From assembly GCA_002280725.1 (NCBI GenBank), contig NCEM01000021.1:41683-105682 (forward strand): a stretch of 64,000 nt of DNA, written 5' to 3'. Each line of letters begins with the position of its first letter. Within the stretch, counting starts at the first letter, position 1. Both the position numbers and the translations under genes were made by a program. Source of the stretch: Alphaproteobacteria bacterium 32-64-14. Lineage in GTDB: Bacteria > Pseudomonadota > Alphaproteobacteria > Caulobacterales > Hyphomonadaceae. Shown here in pieces: positions 39,340 to 46,630 of the stretch. The notes beneath the pieces were generated by a model. That model was not told the origin of the DNA, did not search any database, and saw nothing but the letters and a program-made list of their open reading frames with translations.

Positions 39340-39785
39340 GCGTCTGACACTCTACGTTTCCGGCTGACCGAACGCATTCCCGGCACATAAACGGCGCCAT
39401 TCATTGAGCGTTCAGGCAGCGCGCGCCAAAACATATCCGTACACGAAGGAAAGCGGGCGGCGAGCCGGAGCCGGGGACGAAAAGAATTGCGCGTAAAGGC
39501 AACCGGGGGGCCGGGCTTTCACCTCAGGGCTGGGAATGGCCCGCTGACGTTGGCTGGGGGCTGACAAGGACTACCGGCCTTGGGGAACCGAAGCCTGCTT
39601 GGGGGAGCAGGCGGACGTTCAGGGGGACGGGATCCAGGTTGGGCGGGCTGGGGGCCTTCGTCGCGCAAGCGGCGGGGGCCTTCCCGATTCTGGCGCTGGC
39701 CATTCTCGCGCGGGGTGATTTCGGAACCCTCGCACCGGGAATCGCGCTAACGGGACGAAAACCTCAAAGCTGGCGGCGGAACCCG
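39340..39785. other. G-rich intergenic/leader region before the YqhA-like gene (446 bases)
   Basis: No gene is supported. A perfect hairpin GCCTGCT / AGCAGGC (39594-39613) has a TGGGGG loop. The word GGGGGCCTTC occurs twice downstream, and purine-rich runs suggest a structured transcript or long 5' leader. An open frame upstream of 39786 is in phase but does not look like protein. Confidence 0.4.
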
Positions 39786-40346
39786 ATGGCCAAGAAACCC
39801 TTCTTCGAGAACATGCTTGAGAGCGGCCTGTTCGCGTCGCGCTGGCTGATGGCCCCATTCTATGTTGGCCTGATCGCGGCGCTGGTCGCCCTGATGGTGG
39901 TGTTCTTCCAGGAGTTGGCGCACTCGCTTCCGATGCTGTGGACGTTCGATGCGGTGACGCACGCCTACGCCATGACGGCGGACGATGCGATCATGCTGGC
40001 GCTGTCGCTGATCGACCTCTCGCTGGCGGCCAACCTCGTGCTGATCGTGATCTTCTCGGGCTATGAGAACTTCATCTCGAAGCTCGACGTTGGCGATCAC
40101 AAGGACCGCCCGGACTGGATGGGCACCGTCGACTTCTCGGGACTGAAGTTGAAGCTGGTGGCCTCGATCGTTGCGATCTCCGGTATCGCGCTGCTGAAGG
40201 GTTTCCTCGATCTCGGTGGCGAGGATGAGCTGACGCCGGTCAAGGAACGCCAGCTGATGTGGCAGGTGATTGTGCACATCACATTCGTGGTGTCGGGCGT
40301 GCTGCTCGCCTTCATGGACTGGCTGACCGGCCACCAGAAGGGCTGA
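39786..40346 (+). CDS. UPF0114/YqhA-family membrane protein
   Basis: This 186-residue protein has 3-4 membrane segments. It begins MAKKPFFENMLESGLFASRW and contains ALSLIDLSLAANLVLIVIFSGYENF and FSGLKLKLVASIVAISGIALLK, typical of the YqhA (TIGR00645) family. Function unknown. ATG 39786 was chosen because family proteins start here; upstream in-frame sequence is not protein-like. A hairpin follows 27 bases after the stop. Confidence 0.87.
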   Translation: MAKKPFFENMLESGLFASRWLMAPFYVGLIAALVALMVVFFQELAHSLPMLWTFDAVTHAYAMTADDAIMLALSLIDLSLAANLVLIVIFSGYENFISKLDVGDHKDRPDWMGTVDFSGLKLKLVASIVAISGIALLKGFLDLGGEDELTPVKERQLMWQVIVHITFVVSGVLLAFMDWLTGHQKG

Positions 40347-40373
40347 TCCTGCCACGCCATCCCCAGAAGAGAA

Positions 40374-40403
40374 AAGCCCCGCGACCAGAGGTCTGCGGGG
40401 CTT
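40374..40403. terminator. Hairpin between convergent YqhA-like and xth genes
   Basis: A 9-bp stem AAGCCCCGC / GCGGGGCTT has an inner GACC/GGTC stem. The minus-strand side runs into CTTTTCTCTT, so it could end transcripts from both sides. Confidence 0.65.
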
Positions 40404-40599
40404 GAGGGTGATTCTCGGGGGAGAGAATGATTGTGTTGTCTGCCCCGCCGGCGCCGATCGCAGGTCGGGAACGGGGCGATCGCGAGATAGTTTGAGGCGC
40501 AAATGGGGCGGCGCTATTGGCCTACCCCAACGTCCGAATGCGGAATGATTGTTACAGAGGCGCGGTTACATTTGCCGCGCGCGACGCTTGAGTTCCGGT

Positions 40600-41379
40600 T
40601 CAGTCCGCGAATGTCGCAACGACAGGTACGTGGTCTGACGGCTTTTCGAGTCCGCGGGCCGTGCGGTGGATTGCGATCGCCTTCAGGCGGTCTCCCGCTT
40701 GCGGGCTGCACATCAGGTGGTCGATGCGGATGCCCCAGTCCTTCTGCCAGGCGCCGGCCTGATAGTCCCAAAAGGTATATTTCTGGATGCGCGCGTCGCG
40801 GGCCATGAAGGCGTCAGTGTAGCCCATCCATTGCAGCTGGCGGAAACGTTCGCGCGTGTCGTGCCAGGCGAGCGCATCCTCAGCCCAGGCCTTGGGGTCC
40901 CAGCAGTCCTCATCGCGCGGGATGCAGTTGAAGTCGCCGGCGAGCACCACCGGCTCCTCGTGCGCCAGCAGCTCTTTCGCGCGCGTGTTGAGGCGATCCA
41001 TCCAGCGCAGCTTGTAGTCGTACTTCTCGCTGGGGCGCGGATTGCCGTTCGGCAGGTAGATAGAGGCGACGCGCACGGGGCGAGGCGCCTCGATCAGCAC
41101 TTCGAGATAGCGGCTCTGCTCGTCCTCAGGCTCGCCGGGCAGATGGCGCATCTCGTCCGAGATCGGAAATTTCGACAGGATGGCGACGCCGTTGTAAGTC
41201 TTCTGGCCGAACACCGCGCAATTGAAGCCCGCGCCTTCCAACTCCTCGCGTGGAAACTTCTCGTCGATGCACTTGATCTCCTGCAGGCACCAGACATCGG
41301 CCTCGCAGGTCTTCAGCACCTCAAGCACCGTGGGCAGGCGTGCGTTGACGGAGTTCACGTTCCAGGTGGCGATCTTCAT
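40600..41379 (-). CDS. xth: Exodeoxyribonuclease III
   Basis: This 259-residue Mg2+-dependent AP endonuclease/3' exonuclease takes part in base excision repair. It begins MKIATWNVNSVNARL, the invariant family start. Catalytic motifs are LQEIKCID (metal-binding Glu), VASIYLPNGNP, LAGDFNCIPRDED and the C-terminal PSDHVPVVATF (His). The start at 41379 matches E. coli; an ATG four codons upstream is possible. It diverges from the ExbD gene, sharing a 121-base region with a BlaI/CopY-like palindrome. Confidence 0.94.
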   Translation of the reverse strand: MKIATWNVNSVNARLPTVLEVLKTCEADVWCLQEIKCIDEKFPREELEGAGFNCAVFGQKTYNGVAILSKFPISDEMRHLPGEPEDEQSRYLEVLIEAPRPVRVASIYLPNGNPRPSEKYDYKLRWMDRLNTRAKELLAHEEPVVLAGDFNCIPRDEDCWDPKAWAEDALAWHDTRERFRQLQWMGYTDAFMARDARIQKYTFWDYQAGAWQKDWGIRIDHLMCSPQAGDRLKAIAIHRTARGLEKPSDHVPVVATFAD

Positions 41380-41439
41380 GGCGACAGTCATAGCGGTGCG
41401 CGCTGGAAACGGAAGCGCTTGCCGGATGATGCAACGAGT

Positions 41440-41453
41440 ATTACATGTGTAAT
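41440..41453. promoter_or_regulatory. BlaI/MecI/CopY-type operator
   Basis: ATTACA-TG-TGTAAT matches the TACA-N2-TGTA palindrome bound by BlaI/MecI/CopY repressors. It lies 48 bases before the ExbD start and 61 bases from the xth start. No such regulator is encoded in this window. Confidence 0.6.
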
Positions 41454-41500
41454 CTACTAAAGGCCGCTCAGGCGCATCGCACACAACAAGGGAGGCTAGC

Positions 41501-41914
41501 ATGGCCATGACCATGGGCTTCGCCCGCGACGGCGAACCCGTAGCTGAAATCAACACGACGCCGCTGATCGATGTGATGCTCGTGCTGCTGGTGATGTTGA
41601 TCATCACGCTGCCGCAGCAAAACCATGCGTTGAACCTCGACACGCCTGTGCCATGCGAGACATGCGCGCCGCCGGAGAACCCCGTGCCGCCGATCAATGT
41701 GGTGGTCGAGGCAGACGGCGGGATCTGGTGGAACGGCGAGGGGGTGAGCCGTGGCGAATTGCAGAAGCGGTTTGCGAGCGAGGTGAAGAAAGCCGCGCAG
41801 GCCGAGCTTCACATCCAGGTCAACAGGTTTGCGAAATACGGCTCCGTCGCGCACGTGCTGGCCGCGGCGCAACGTGTGGGGATAAGGCGGATGGGAATTG
41901 TGGGGATGGGGTGA
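41501..41914 (+). CDS. ExbD/TolR-family protein, orphan
   Basis: This 137-residue protein has one membrane helix near the N-terminus (PLIDVMLVLLVMLIITLP). The Asp in it is the proton-path residue of ExbD/TolR. A periplasmic domain follows (INVVVEADGGIWWNGEGV...ELHIQVNRFAKYGSVAHVL). No ExbB or TonB gene is adjacent. A Cys-Glu-Thr-Cys motif in the linker (VPCETCAPPE) is unusual and may form a disulfide. GGGAGG precedes the ATG. It probably powers TonB-like transport with an ExbB encoded elsewhere; control by a BlaI-type repressor is suggested by the operator upstream. Confidence 0.87.
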   Translation: MAMTMGFARDGEPVAEINTTPLIDVMLVLLVMLIITLPQQNHALNLDTPVPCETCAPPENPVPPINVVVEADGGIWWNGEGVSRGELQKRFASEVKKAAQAELHIQVNRFAKYGSVAHVLAAAQRVGIRRMGIVGMG

Positions 41915-41977
41915 TGCTCACGGGCCTTGGGCCGTCGCTGATCTGATCGCGTGTTTGACGATGAGCGTCCCTTCCTG

Positions 41978-42658
41978 TCAGAACCCCTTGAACTGAACGA
42001 TCTCGCCCTGTGGGGCGCGGTCGGCGTAGAGGCCGTTCACGGGATCGTTCGGGTCGGGCACGCCGAGCGCCATGCCGGCATAGACCATGTGATTGTCGTC
42101 GAGCCCGAAATGGTCGTGAAGCTCGACACGGAGGCGCGCCCAGCATTCCTGCATGCATGTGCCCCAGCCGCGCTCTTCGGCGAGCAGGGCGATGGTCTGC
42201 ATGAACATGCCCATGTGCGCCCACTGGCCATGGCCCATGCGCTTGTCGATGATCATGAACAGGCCAACCGGAGCGCCGAAGAAGCGATAGTTGTTGGCGA
42301 ACCACATGAGGCGCTTCGCGCGATCTTCCTTCGGGATGCCGATCTTGTCGTACATCATCTCGCCAACGCGGCGGCGGCGCGCATCGTAGACGGGATCGAT
42401 CACCTTGAAATCGGGATAGACCGGGCGGTCGCCCGGAATGCCGCCCATCGGGTCTGCGGCGAGGACACGTTTCGCGATGGCGATAATCTCGTCCTTCGCT
42501 GCGCCGGCCACAGCGATGACTTTCCATGGCTGGAGATTGCCGCCTGATGGTGAGCGCTGCGCGGTTTCGAGGAGGCTAGACAGGTCTCCCTGCGAGATCG
42601 GCGTCTGCAGAAAAGCGCGCGTGGAGATGCGCTGGCGGACGGCTTCGGTGACTGTCAT
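41978..42658 (-). CDS. Nitroreductase family oxidoreductase
   Basis: This 226-residue flavoprotein has the FMN-binding pattern RISTRAFLQTPIS at the N-terminus, RSPSGGNLQPWKVIAVAG in the first half and WGTCMQECWARLR in the second. It ends FKGF. Such enzymes reduce nitroaromatics, quinones or enones with NAD(P)H. The natural substrate is unknown. It is convergent with the ExbD gene. Confidence 0.88.
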   Translation of the reverse strand: MTVTEAVRQRISTRAFLQTPISQGDLSSLLETAQRSPSGGNLQPWKVIAVAGAAKDEIIAIAKRVLAADPMGGIPGDRPVYPDFKVIDPVYDARRRRVGEMMYDKIGIPKEDRAKRLMWFANNYRFFGAPVGLFMIIDKRMGHGQWAHMGMFMQTIALLAEERGWGTCMQECWARLRVELHDHFGLDDNHMVYAGMALGVPDPNDPVNGLYADRAPQGEIVQFKGF

Positions 42659-42866
42659 CGCTTAACCCCGGTTTGGTCCATGGCCCGCGTTCGCGGAATC
42701 GGGCGAGAACATGGCCCGCAACATGACCATTTGTTCGTTTGACCCGCCAGAGTGGCGGCTCAAAAGTTCCCGTGTTCACGCAACGCTGTTCTGCAGGCCT
42801 TCGGGTCGCGGCGGCATGGGTGTGGCAAGTCTTGCGTTCCAATGCCTATCCGGACGAGGTCTGGCG

Positions 42867-43031
42867 ATGTCACAGGAAATGATTGCCGCGCTGATCGCGG
42901 TTGGCGCAGTTGCCCTTACGCTTATCGGCGTGCTGCGGCTCATGCGACCGAAGCAGATGACGCTGCCAGACTATCCCGAGCTGCCTGCGCCGCCCAAGGA
43001 TGATGGCGCGGATACCTCGCGCGGCGCCTAG
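42867..43031 (+). CDS. Small single-helix membrane protein (54 aa)
   Basis: MSQEM is followed by one hydrophobic helix (IAALIAVGAVALTLIGVLRL) and a short proline-rich cytoplasmic tail (YPELPAPPKDD). The ATG has GAGG 8 bases upstream, and upstream in-frame sequence lacks protein character. No family recognised. Confidence 0.6.
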   Translation: MSQEMIAALIAVGAVALTLIGVLRLMRPKQMTLPDYPELPAPPKDDGADTSRGA

Positions 43032-43104
43032 ATACCCACGCTGCCCATGCGGGAACATCCCTCGGCCCTGCGGATTGAGACAGCAGGCTGTGGAGGTGCG
43101 CTTG

Positions 43105-43272
43105 ATGGGCATTGCGGGTCTTATCGCAGGTTTGCTGTGTGTGTCCGTGCTCGGCGCGTGTGCCGGTGCAACCACACCGTATGAAGGCCTGCTAGGCCAA
43201 CAGGTGCGCGGCATGCCGAAGGAGGAGCCTGCGCCGCCAGAGCCCGATCTGACCGGTGTCGAGAAACCCTGA
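43105..43272 (+). CDS. Small lipoprotein (55 aa)
   Basis: The signal GIAGLIAGLLCVSVLGAC ends in a lipobox, leaving a mature peptide of about 36 residues that is proline/glutamate-rich (KEEPAPPEPDLTGVEKP). GGAGGTG lies 6 bases before the ATG. It may be co-transcribed with the small membrane protein upstream. Function unknown. Confidence 0.65.
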   Translation: MGIAGLIAGLLCVSVLGACAGATTPYEGLLGQQVRGMPKEEPAPPEPDLTGVEKP

Positions 43273-43361
43273 GTCTGGGGGCCTGACTGTCGCCGGAACG
43301 AAACGCAGTTCCACAACGAAATGTTGTGCTGCGTTCAGATTGGCGGGCGCATGCTGCTGGT

Positions 43362-44363
43362 ATGAAAAAGCTCATCCTGCTGGCAGTCCCGGCTGCACTC
43401 CTCTCCCTCGGCGCGTGCTCGACCTACGGGTATTACGGGAACGACGGCTACGGGTACGGCTACGACAACAGCTATGGTTACGACGGCTACGGCTACAATG
43501 GTTATGGCTACGGCCCGTCCACCGGCACGACGGCTATCTGGCACGACGGGTATTACGACAATTTCTATGGTCCCGTGTCCGGTGGCTATTGGGATCCCGA
43601 CGGGTACTTCTGGTATCAGTCGCGCTCAAACGGGCCGTATCTGCGTGACAACTCACGGCACTTCCGGCGCGACCGTTTCAACGGTGGCAGCCAGTTCCGC
43701 TACCAGGACCATCGCGGCAACAATGGTGGCGGCCGCGACCGTGATCGCGGCAACACCTATCCGCCGCTGTTCTCGGGCCAGGATGGCGGGAGGCGCGGTG
43801 ATAATCGCGGACGCGACGATCGGGGCCGCGATGGCCGGGGCGGTGATGGCATCGTCTGGAGCGATGGACGTGGCAACGGCGCGCCGCGCGGCAATCCTGC
43901 GCCGCCACCGCAACAGGGCGGTGGGCGTGATCGGGACGACAATCGTGGACGTGATGACCGTGGCGGGCGGGACGATCGCGGTGGACGCGACAATGGCTCG
44001 CCGCCGCTGTTTGGCGGACAGCAGCCGCAACCGCCTCGCGCGGCGCCGCCGCCCCAGCAGCAACCGCCGCGTGGCGGTGGTCCGCAGCTTGATGGCGCAC
44101 GGCGTGGCGGCGACCGGGATCGCGGTGGCGATCGCGGGCGTGGCGATGGAGGACGTGACAACTCTCCTCCGCCGCTGTTCGGCGGACAGAGTGCTCCGCC
44201 GCCCCAGGCATCGCCTCCGCCGCAGCAGCGCGGTGGCCAGGGGCAAGGTCAGGGCAATGGCGGCGGGCGTCGTGGTGGCGATGATCGCGGAGATCGCGGG
44301 CGCGGTGGTGAGCGTGGCGACAACCGCGGACGCCAAGGCGAGAGTCGGCGTGATCCCGACTGA
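43362..44363 (+). CDS. Low-complexity lipoprotein with Tyr/Gly-rich and Arg/Asp/Gly-rich repeats
   Basis: This 333-residue protein has signal MKKLILLAVPAALLSLGAC with a lipobox. A Gly-Tyr-Asp repeat zone covers about residues 20-50. A short folded-looking module follows (IWHDGYYDNFYGPVSGGYW...FWYQSRSNGPYLRD, about 55-105), then a long disordered tail of Arg-Gly-Asp-type repeats. The tail is punctuated three times by PPLF-[SG]-G-Q. The tail is rich in positive and negative charge and in Pro/Gln, and may bind nucleic acid or polysaccharide (inference). Some of the repetitive DNA is prone to length change. It is convergent with erpA. Confidence 0.75.
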   Translation: MKKLILLAVPAALLSLGACSTYGYYGNDGYGYGYDNSYGYDGYGYNGYGYGPSTGTTAIWHDGYYDNFYGPVSGGYWDPDGYFWYQSRSNGPYLRDNSRHFRRDRFNGGSQFRYQDHRGNNGGGRDRDRGNTYPPLFSGQDGGRRGDNRGRDDRGRDGRGGDGIVWSDGRGNGAPRGNPAPPPQQGGGRDRDDNRGRDDRGGRDDRGGRDNGSPPLFGGQQPQPPRAAPPPQQQPPRGGGPQLDGARRGGDRDRGGDRGRGDGGRDNSPPPLFGGQSAPPPQASPPPQQRGGQGQGQGNGGGRRGGDDRGDRGRGGERGDNRGRQGESRRDPD

Positions 44364-44366
44364 GAC

Positions 44367-44711
44367 CTAAACCGAAAAGCTGGTTCCGCAGCCGCAGCCG
44401 GACGTGGCGTTCGGGTTGTGAATGCGGAACGACGCGCCGATGATCTCGTCGACGAAGTCGATCTCGGAGCCAGCAAGGAAGGGCAGGCTGGCCTGATCGA
44501 CCACGGCCTTTGCGCCGTCACGCTCAACCACGATGTCGTCCGCGTTGACCTGGCCGGCGAAGCCGAACCGGTAGGAAAAGCCAGAGCAGCCGCCACCGAT
44601 CACCTCGACGCGCAGCATCGTGCCGTCCGGCTGGCCTTGCACGATCTTGCCGATCCGGCGGGCGGCCGAGGCGCTAAGGGTCACGTTCTGGGTGATGTCG
44701 ACCGTAGTCAT
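44367..44711 (-). CDS. erpA: Iron-sulfur cluster insertion protein ErpA (HesB/IscA family)
   Basis: This 114-residue A-type carrier has the three family Cys: GGGCSGFSY and, near the C-terminus, SGCGCGTSF. It delivers Fe-S clusters to target enzymes. ATG 44711 (MTTVDITQNVTLSASAARRI) has GAGG just upstream and fits the family; longer frames upstream are not supported. Found near dgt, as in other alphaproteobacteria. The 99-base gap to the divergent DUF433 gene must carry both promoters. Confidence 0.92.
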   Translation of the reverse strand: MTTVDITQNVTLSASAARRIGKIVQGQPDGTMLRVEVIGGGCSGFSYRFGFAGQVNADDIVVERDGAKAVVDQASLPFLAGSEIDFVDEIIGASFRIHNPNATSGCGCGTSFSV

Positions 44712-44810
44712 GATCCTCAGATATGAAGCTTCAGGCCGGATGGGAAGGGCCCAGGAAGGCGCTTTGTCTGCCCCTCGCGATCCGCGCCCGAACATGTTGG
44801 GTTTTCGCCT

Positions 44811-45041
44811 ATGGCCGAAGACTATCGTGACATCATCACTCAGGAGCCCGGCAAGCGTGGTGGCCGCCCGTGCATTCGCGGCATGCGTATCGCGGTAGCA
44901 GACATTCTTGGCTGGCTGGCGGCCGGCATGTCGCACGATGAGATCATTGCAGACTACGCCGAGCTTACTGAAGCGGATATTCGTGCGGCATTGGCTTACG
45001 CGGCTGACCGCGAGCGCCGGATCGTGACCGCCTCAGCGTGA
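44811..45041 (+). CDS. DUF433 antitoxin-like protein
   Basis: This 76-residue protein has the DUF433 signature: IITQEPGKRGGRPCIRGMRI, then VADILGWLAAGMSHDEIIADY, a helix-turn-helix-like helical pair. DUF433 proteins are paired with PIN-like toxins in many genomes and probably bind DNA and the toxin. The stop overlaps the GTG start of the next gene. Confidence 0.85.
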   Translation: MAEDYRDIITQEPGKRGGRPCIRGMRIAVADILGWLAAGMSHDEIIADYAELTEADIRAALAYAADRERRIVTASA

Positions 45042-45370
45042 AGCTGCGGCTGGACCAGAATCTCAGTCATCGGCTTCGCCGCGCCCTCGCGGACGGGTTT
45101 CCGGATGCCATGCAAGTCAAGCGGGCCGGCCTCGATCAGGCTGATGACGACACCATCTGGAAGTACGCGCGCCGGGAGGGACTCACCATCGTGACGATGG
45201 ACGCGGATTTCCCGGAACTCGCTGTGCTGAGAGGGCCGCCACCGAAGGTTATCTGGCTGCGTTGCGGCAATCAGCCGACACGTGTCATCGAGACCTTGCT
45301 GCGCCCTCAGGCAGACCTTATCGCGAGTTTTGTGGCGGATGATCAAGCCACCTGCCTTGAGCTCTATTGA
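45038..45370 (+). CDS. DUF5615 PIN-like toxin candidate
   Basis: This 110-residue protein starts MKLRLDQNLSHRLRRAL, with the DxNLS motif typical of DUF5615 PIN-like nucleases. The acidic DADFPEL and IVTMDAD segment gives further PIN-type metal ligands. VIWLRCGNQPT follows. Coupled to the DUF433 gene by a 4-base GTGA overlap, it is probably an RNase toxin held by its partner (inferred from family context). Confidence 0.85.
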   Translation: MKLRLDQNLSHRLRRALADGFPDAMQVKRAGLDQADDDTIWKYARREGLTIVTMDADFPELAVLRGPPPKVIWLRCGNQPTRVIETLLRPQADLIASFVADDQATCLELY

Positions 45371-45424
45371 TAGGGCAGACCCGAAGTCTTGACCTTGAGC
45401 GCGAACCGACCCGTAAGGTGGCCC

Positions 45425-46621
45425 ATGGCCAAGCCCTTCATTCCGCCGCCTCGCGCGGTCTTTGCCAGCGATCCCGGGCGTTCGCGCGGGCGGCTGCACG
45501 GGGAATCGCCCTCCGCCACGCGCACCGAATTCCAGCGCGACCGGGACCGCATCGTCCATTCCGACGCCTTCCGGCGGCTGAAGCAGAAGACGCAGGTTTT
45601 CGTGGCCCATGAAGGCGATCACTACCGCACCCGGCTGACCCATTCGCTCGAGGTGTCACAGGTCGCGCGCACGGTGGCGCGCGTACTGGGGCTGGATGAA
45701 GACCTCGCCGAGACGCTGGCGCTGGCGCATGACATTGGCCATCCGCCATTCGGCCACGCTGGCGAGACGGCGCTCAACACGGCGATGGAAGCCTATGGCG
45801 GCTTCGATCACAACGCCCAGGCGTTGCGCGTGCTGACGCGGCTGGAGCGGCGCTATCCGGTGTTCGACGGGCTGAACCTGACGTGGGAAACGCTCGAAGG
45901 CGTCATCAAACACAACGGCCCTCTTGTGCGAGCGGACAAGCCGCTCGCGGCGCTCCCTGTCGCGTTCCGCGATTATGATGCGCTGCAGTCGCTGGACCTC
46001 GACACGTTTGCGGGCCCCGAGGCGCAAGTCGCGGCGCTGGCCGACGACATCGCGTACAACAATCACGACATACAGGATGGGCTTCGCGCCGGGCTGTTCG
46101 AGATTGACGACCTTGTGGACGTGCCTCTCGCGGGCAAAGTCATCGGCGAAGTTATGGCGCAGTATCCGGACATCGAGCGCGACCGGCTCATCTCCGAAGC
46201 TGTCCGGCGGCTGATTGGCGTGTGGGTCAGCGACCTCATCGCGGAATTCCAGCGCCGGGCTGCCGAAGCGAAGCCGAAATCGGTGGAGGATGTGCGGGCG
46301 CTTGGCCGGCCGCTGGCAGCCTTCTCGGAGGATATCGCCGAGCGCCAGAAGCCGCTGCGCGCCTTCCTGTTCGAGCGGATGTACCGGCATCACAAGGTCA
46401 ACCGCATGATGAGCCAGGCGCGGCGCATCGTGCGCGAGTTGTTCGGTCTGTTCCTCTCGGAGCCGGAGACGCTGCCGCCGCCATGGCGCGACAAGGCGAA
46501 GGCGGCGGGCGATGACATGACAAAGCGCGCACGTGTCGTGTGCGACTACATCGCCGGAATGACCGATACCTATGCAATCGAGGAACACCGCAAGCTGTTC
46601 AATCTCGAACACTGGGTTTGA
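45425..46621 (+). CDS. dgt: Deoxyguanosinetriphosphate triphosphohydrolase-like HD protein
   Basis: This 398-residue HD-domain enzyme has [18 protein letters not shown] at the start, metal-binding His in [16 protein letters not shown] and His-Asp in [30 protein letters not shown] supplies the remaining ligand. It hydrolyses dNTPs to nucleoside and triphosphate. ATG 45425 ([16 protein letters not shown]) matches the family start. In relatives argS often follows; here a minus-strand gene lies 9 bases beyond the stop. Confidence 0.92.
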   Translation: MAKPFIPPPRAVFASDPGRSRGRLHGESPSATRTEFQRDRDRIVHSDAFRRLKQKTQVFVAHEGDHYRTRLTHSLEVSQVARTVARVLGLDEDLAETLALAHDIGHPPFGHAGETALNTAMEAYGGFDHNAQALRVLTRLERRYPVFDGLNLTWETLEGVIKHNGPLVRADKPLAALPVAFRDYDALQSLDLDTFAGPEAQVAALADDIAYNNHDIQDGLRAGLFEIDDLVDVPLAGKVIGEVMAQYPDIERDRLISEAVRRLIGVWVSDLIAEFQRRAAEAKPKSVEDVRALGRPLAAFSEDIAERQKPLRAFLFERMYRHHKVNRMMSQARRIVRELFGLFLSEPETLPPPWRDKAKAAGDDMTKRARVVCDYIAGMTDTYAIEEHRKLFNLEHWV

Positions 46622-46630
46622 CGCGCCGGA

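Noticed and set aside
43362..44363. Repetitive DNA that at first looks like a CRISPR or tandem-repeat array
   Set aside because: Repeats are irregular, in frame and encode a disordered lipoprotein; no direct repeats with unique spacers.
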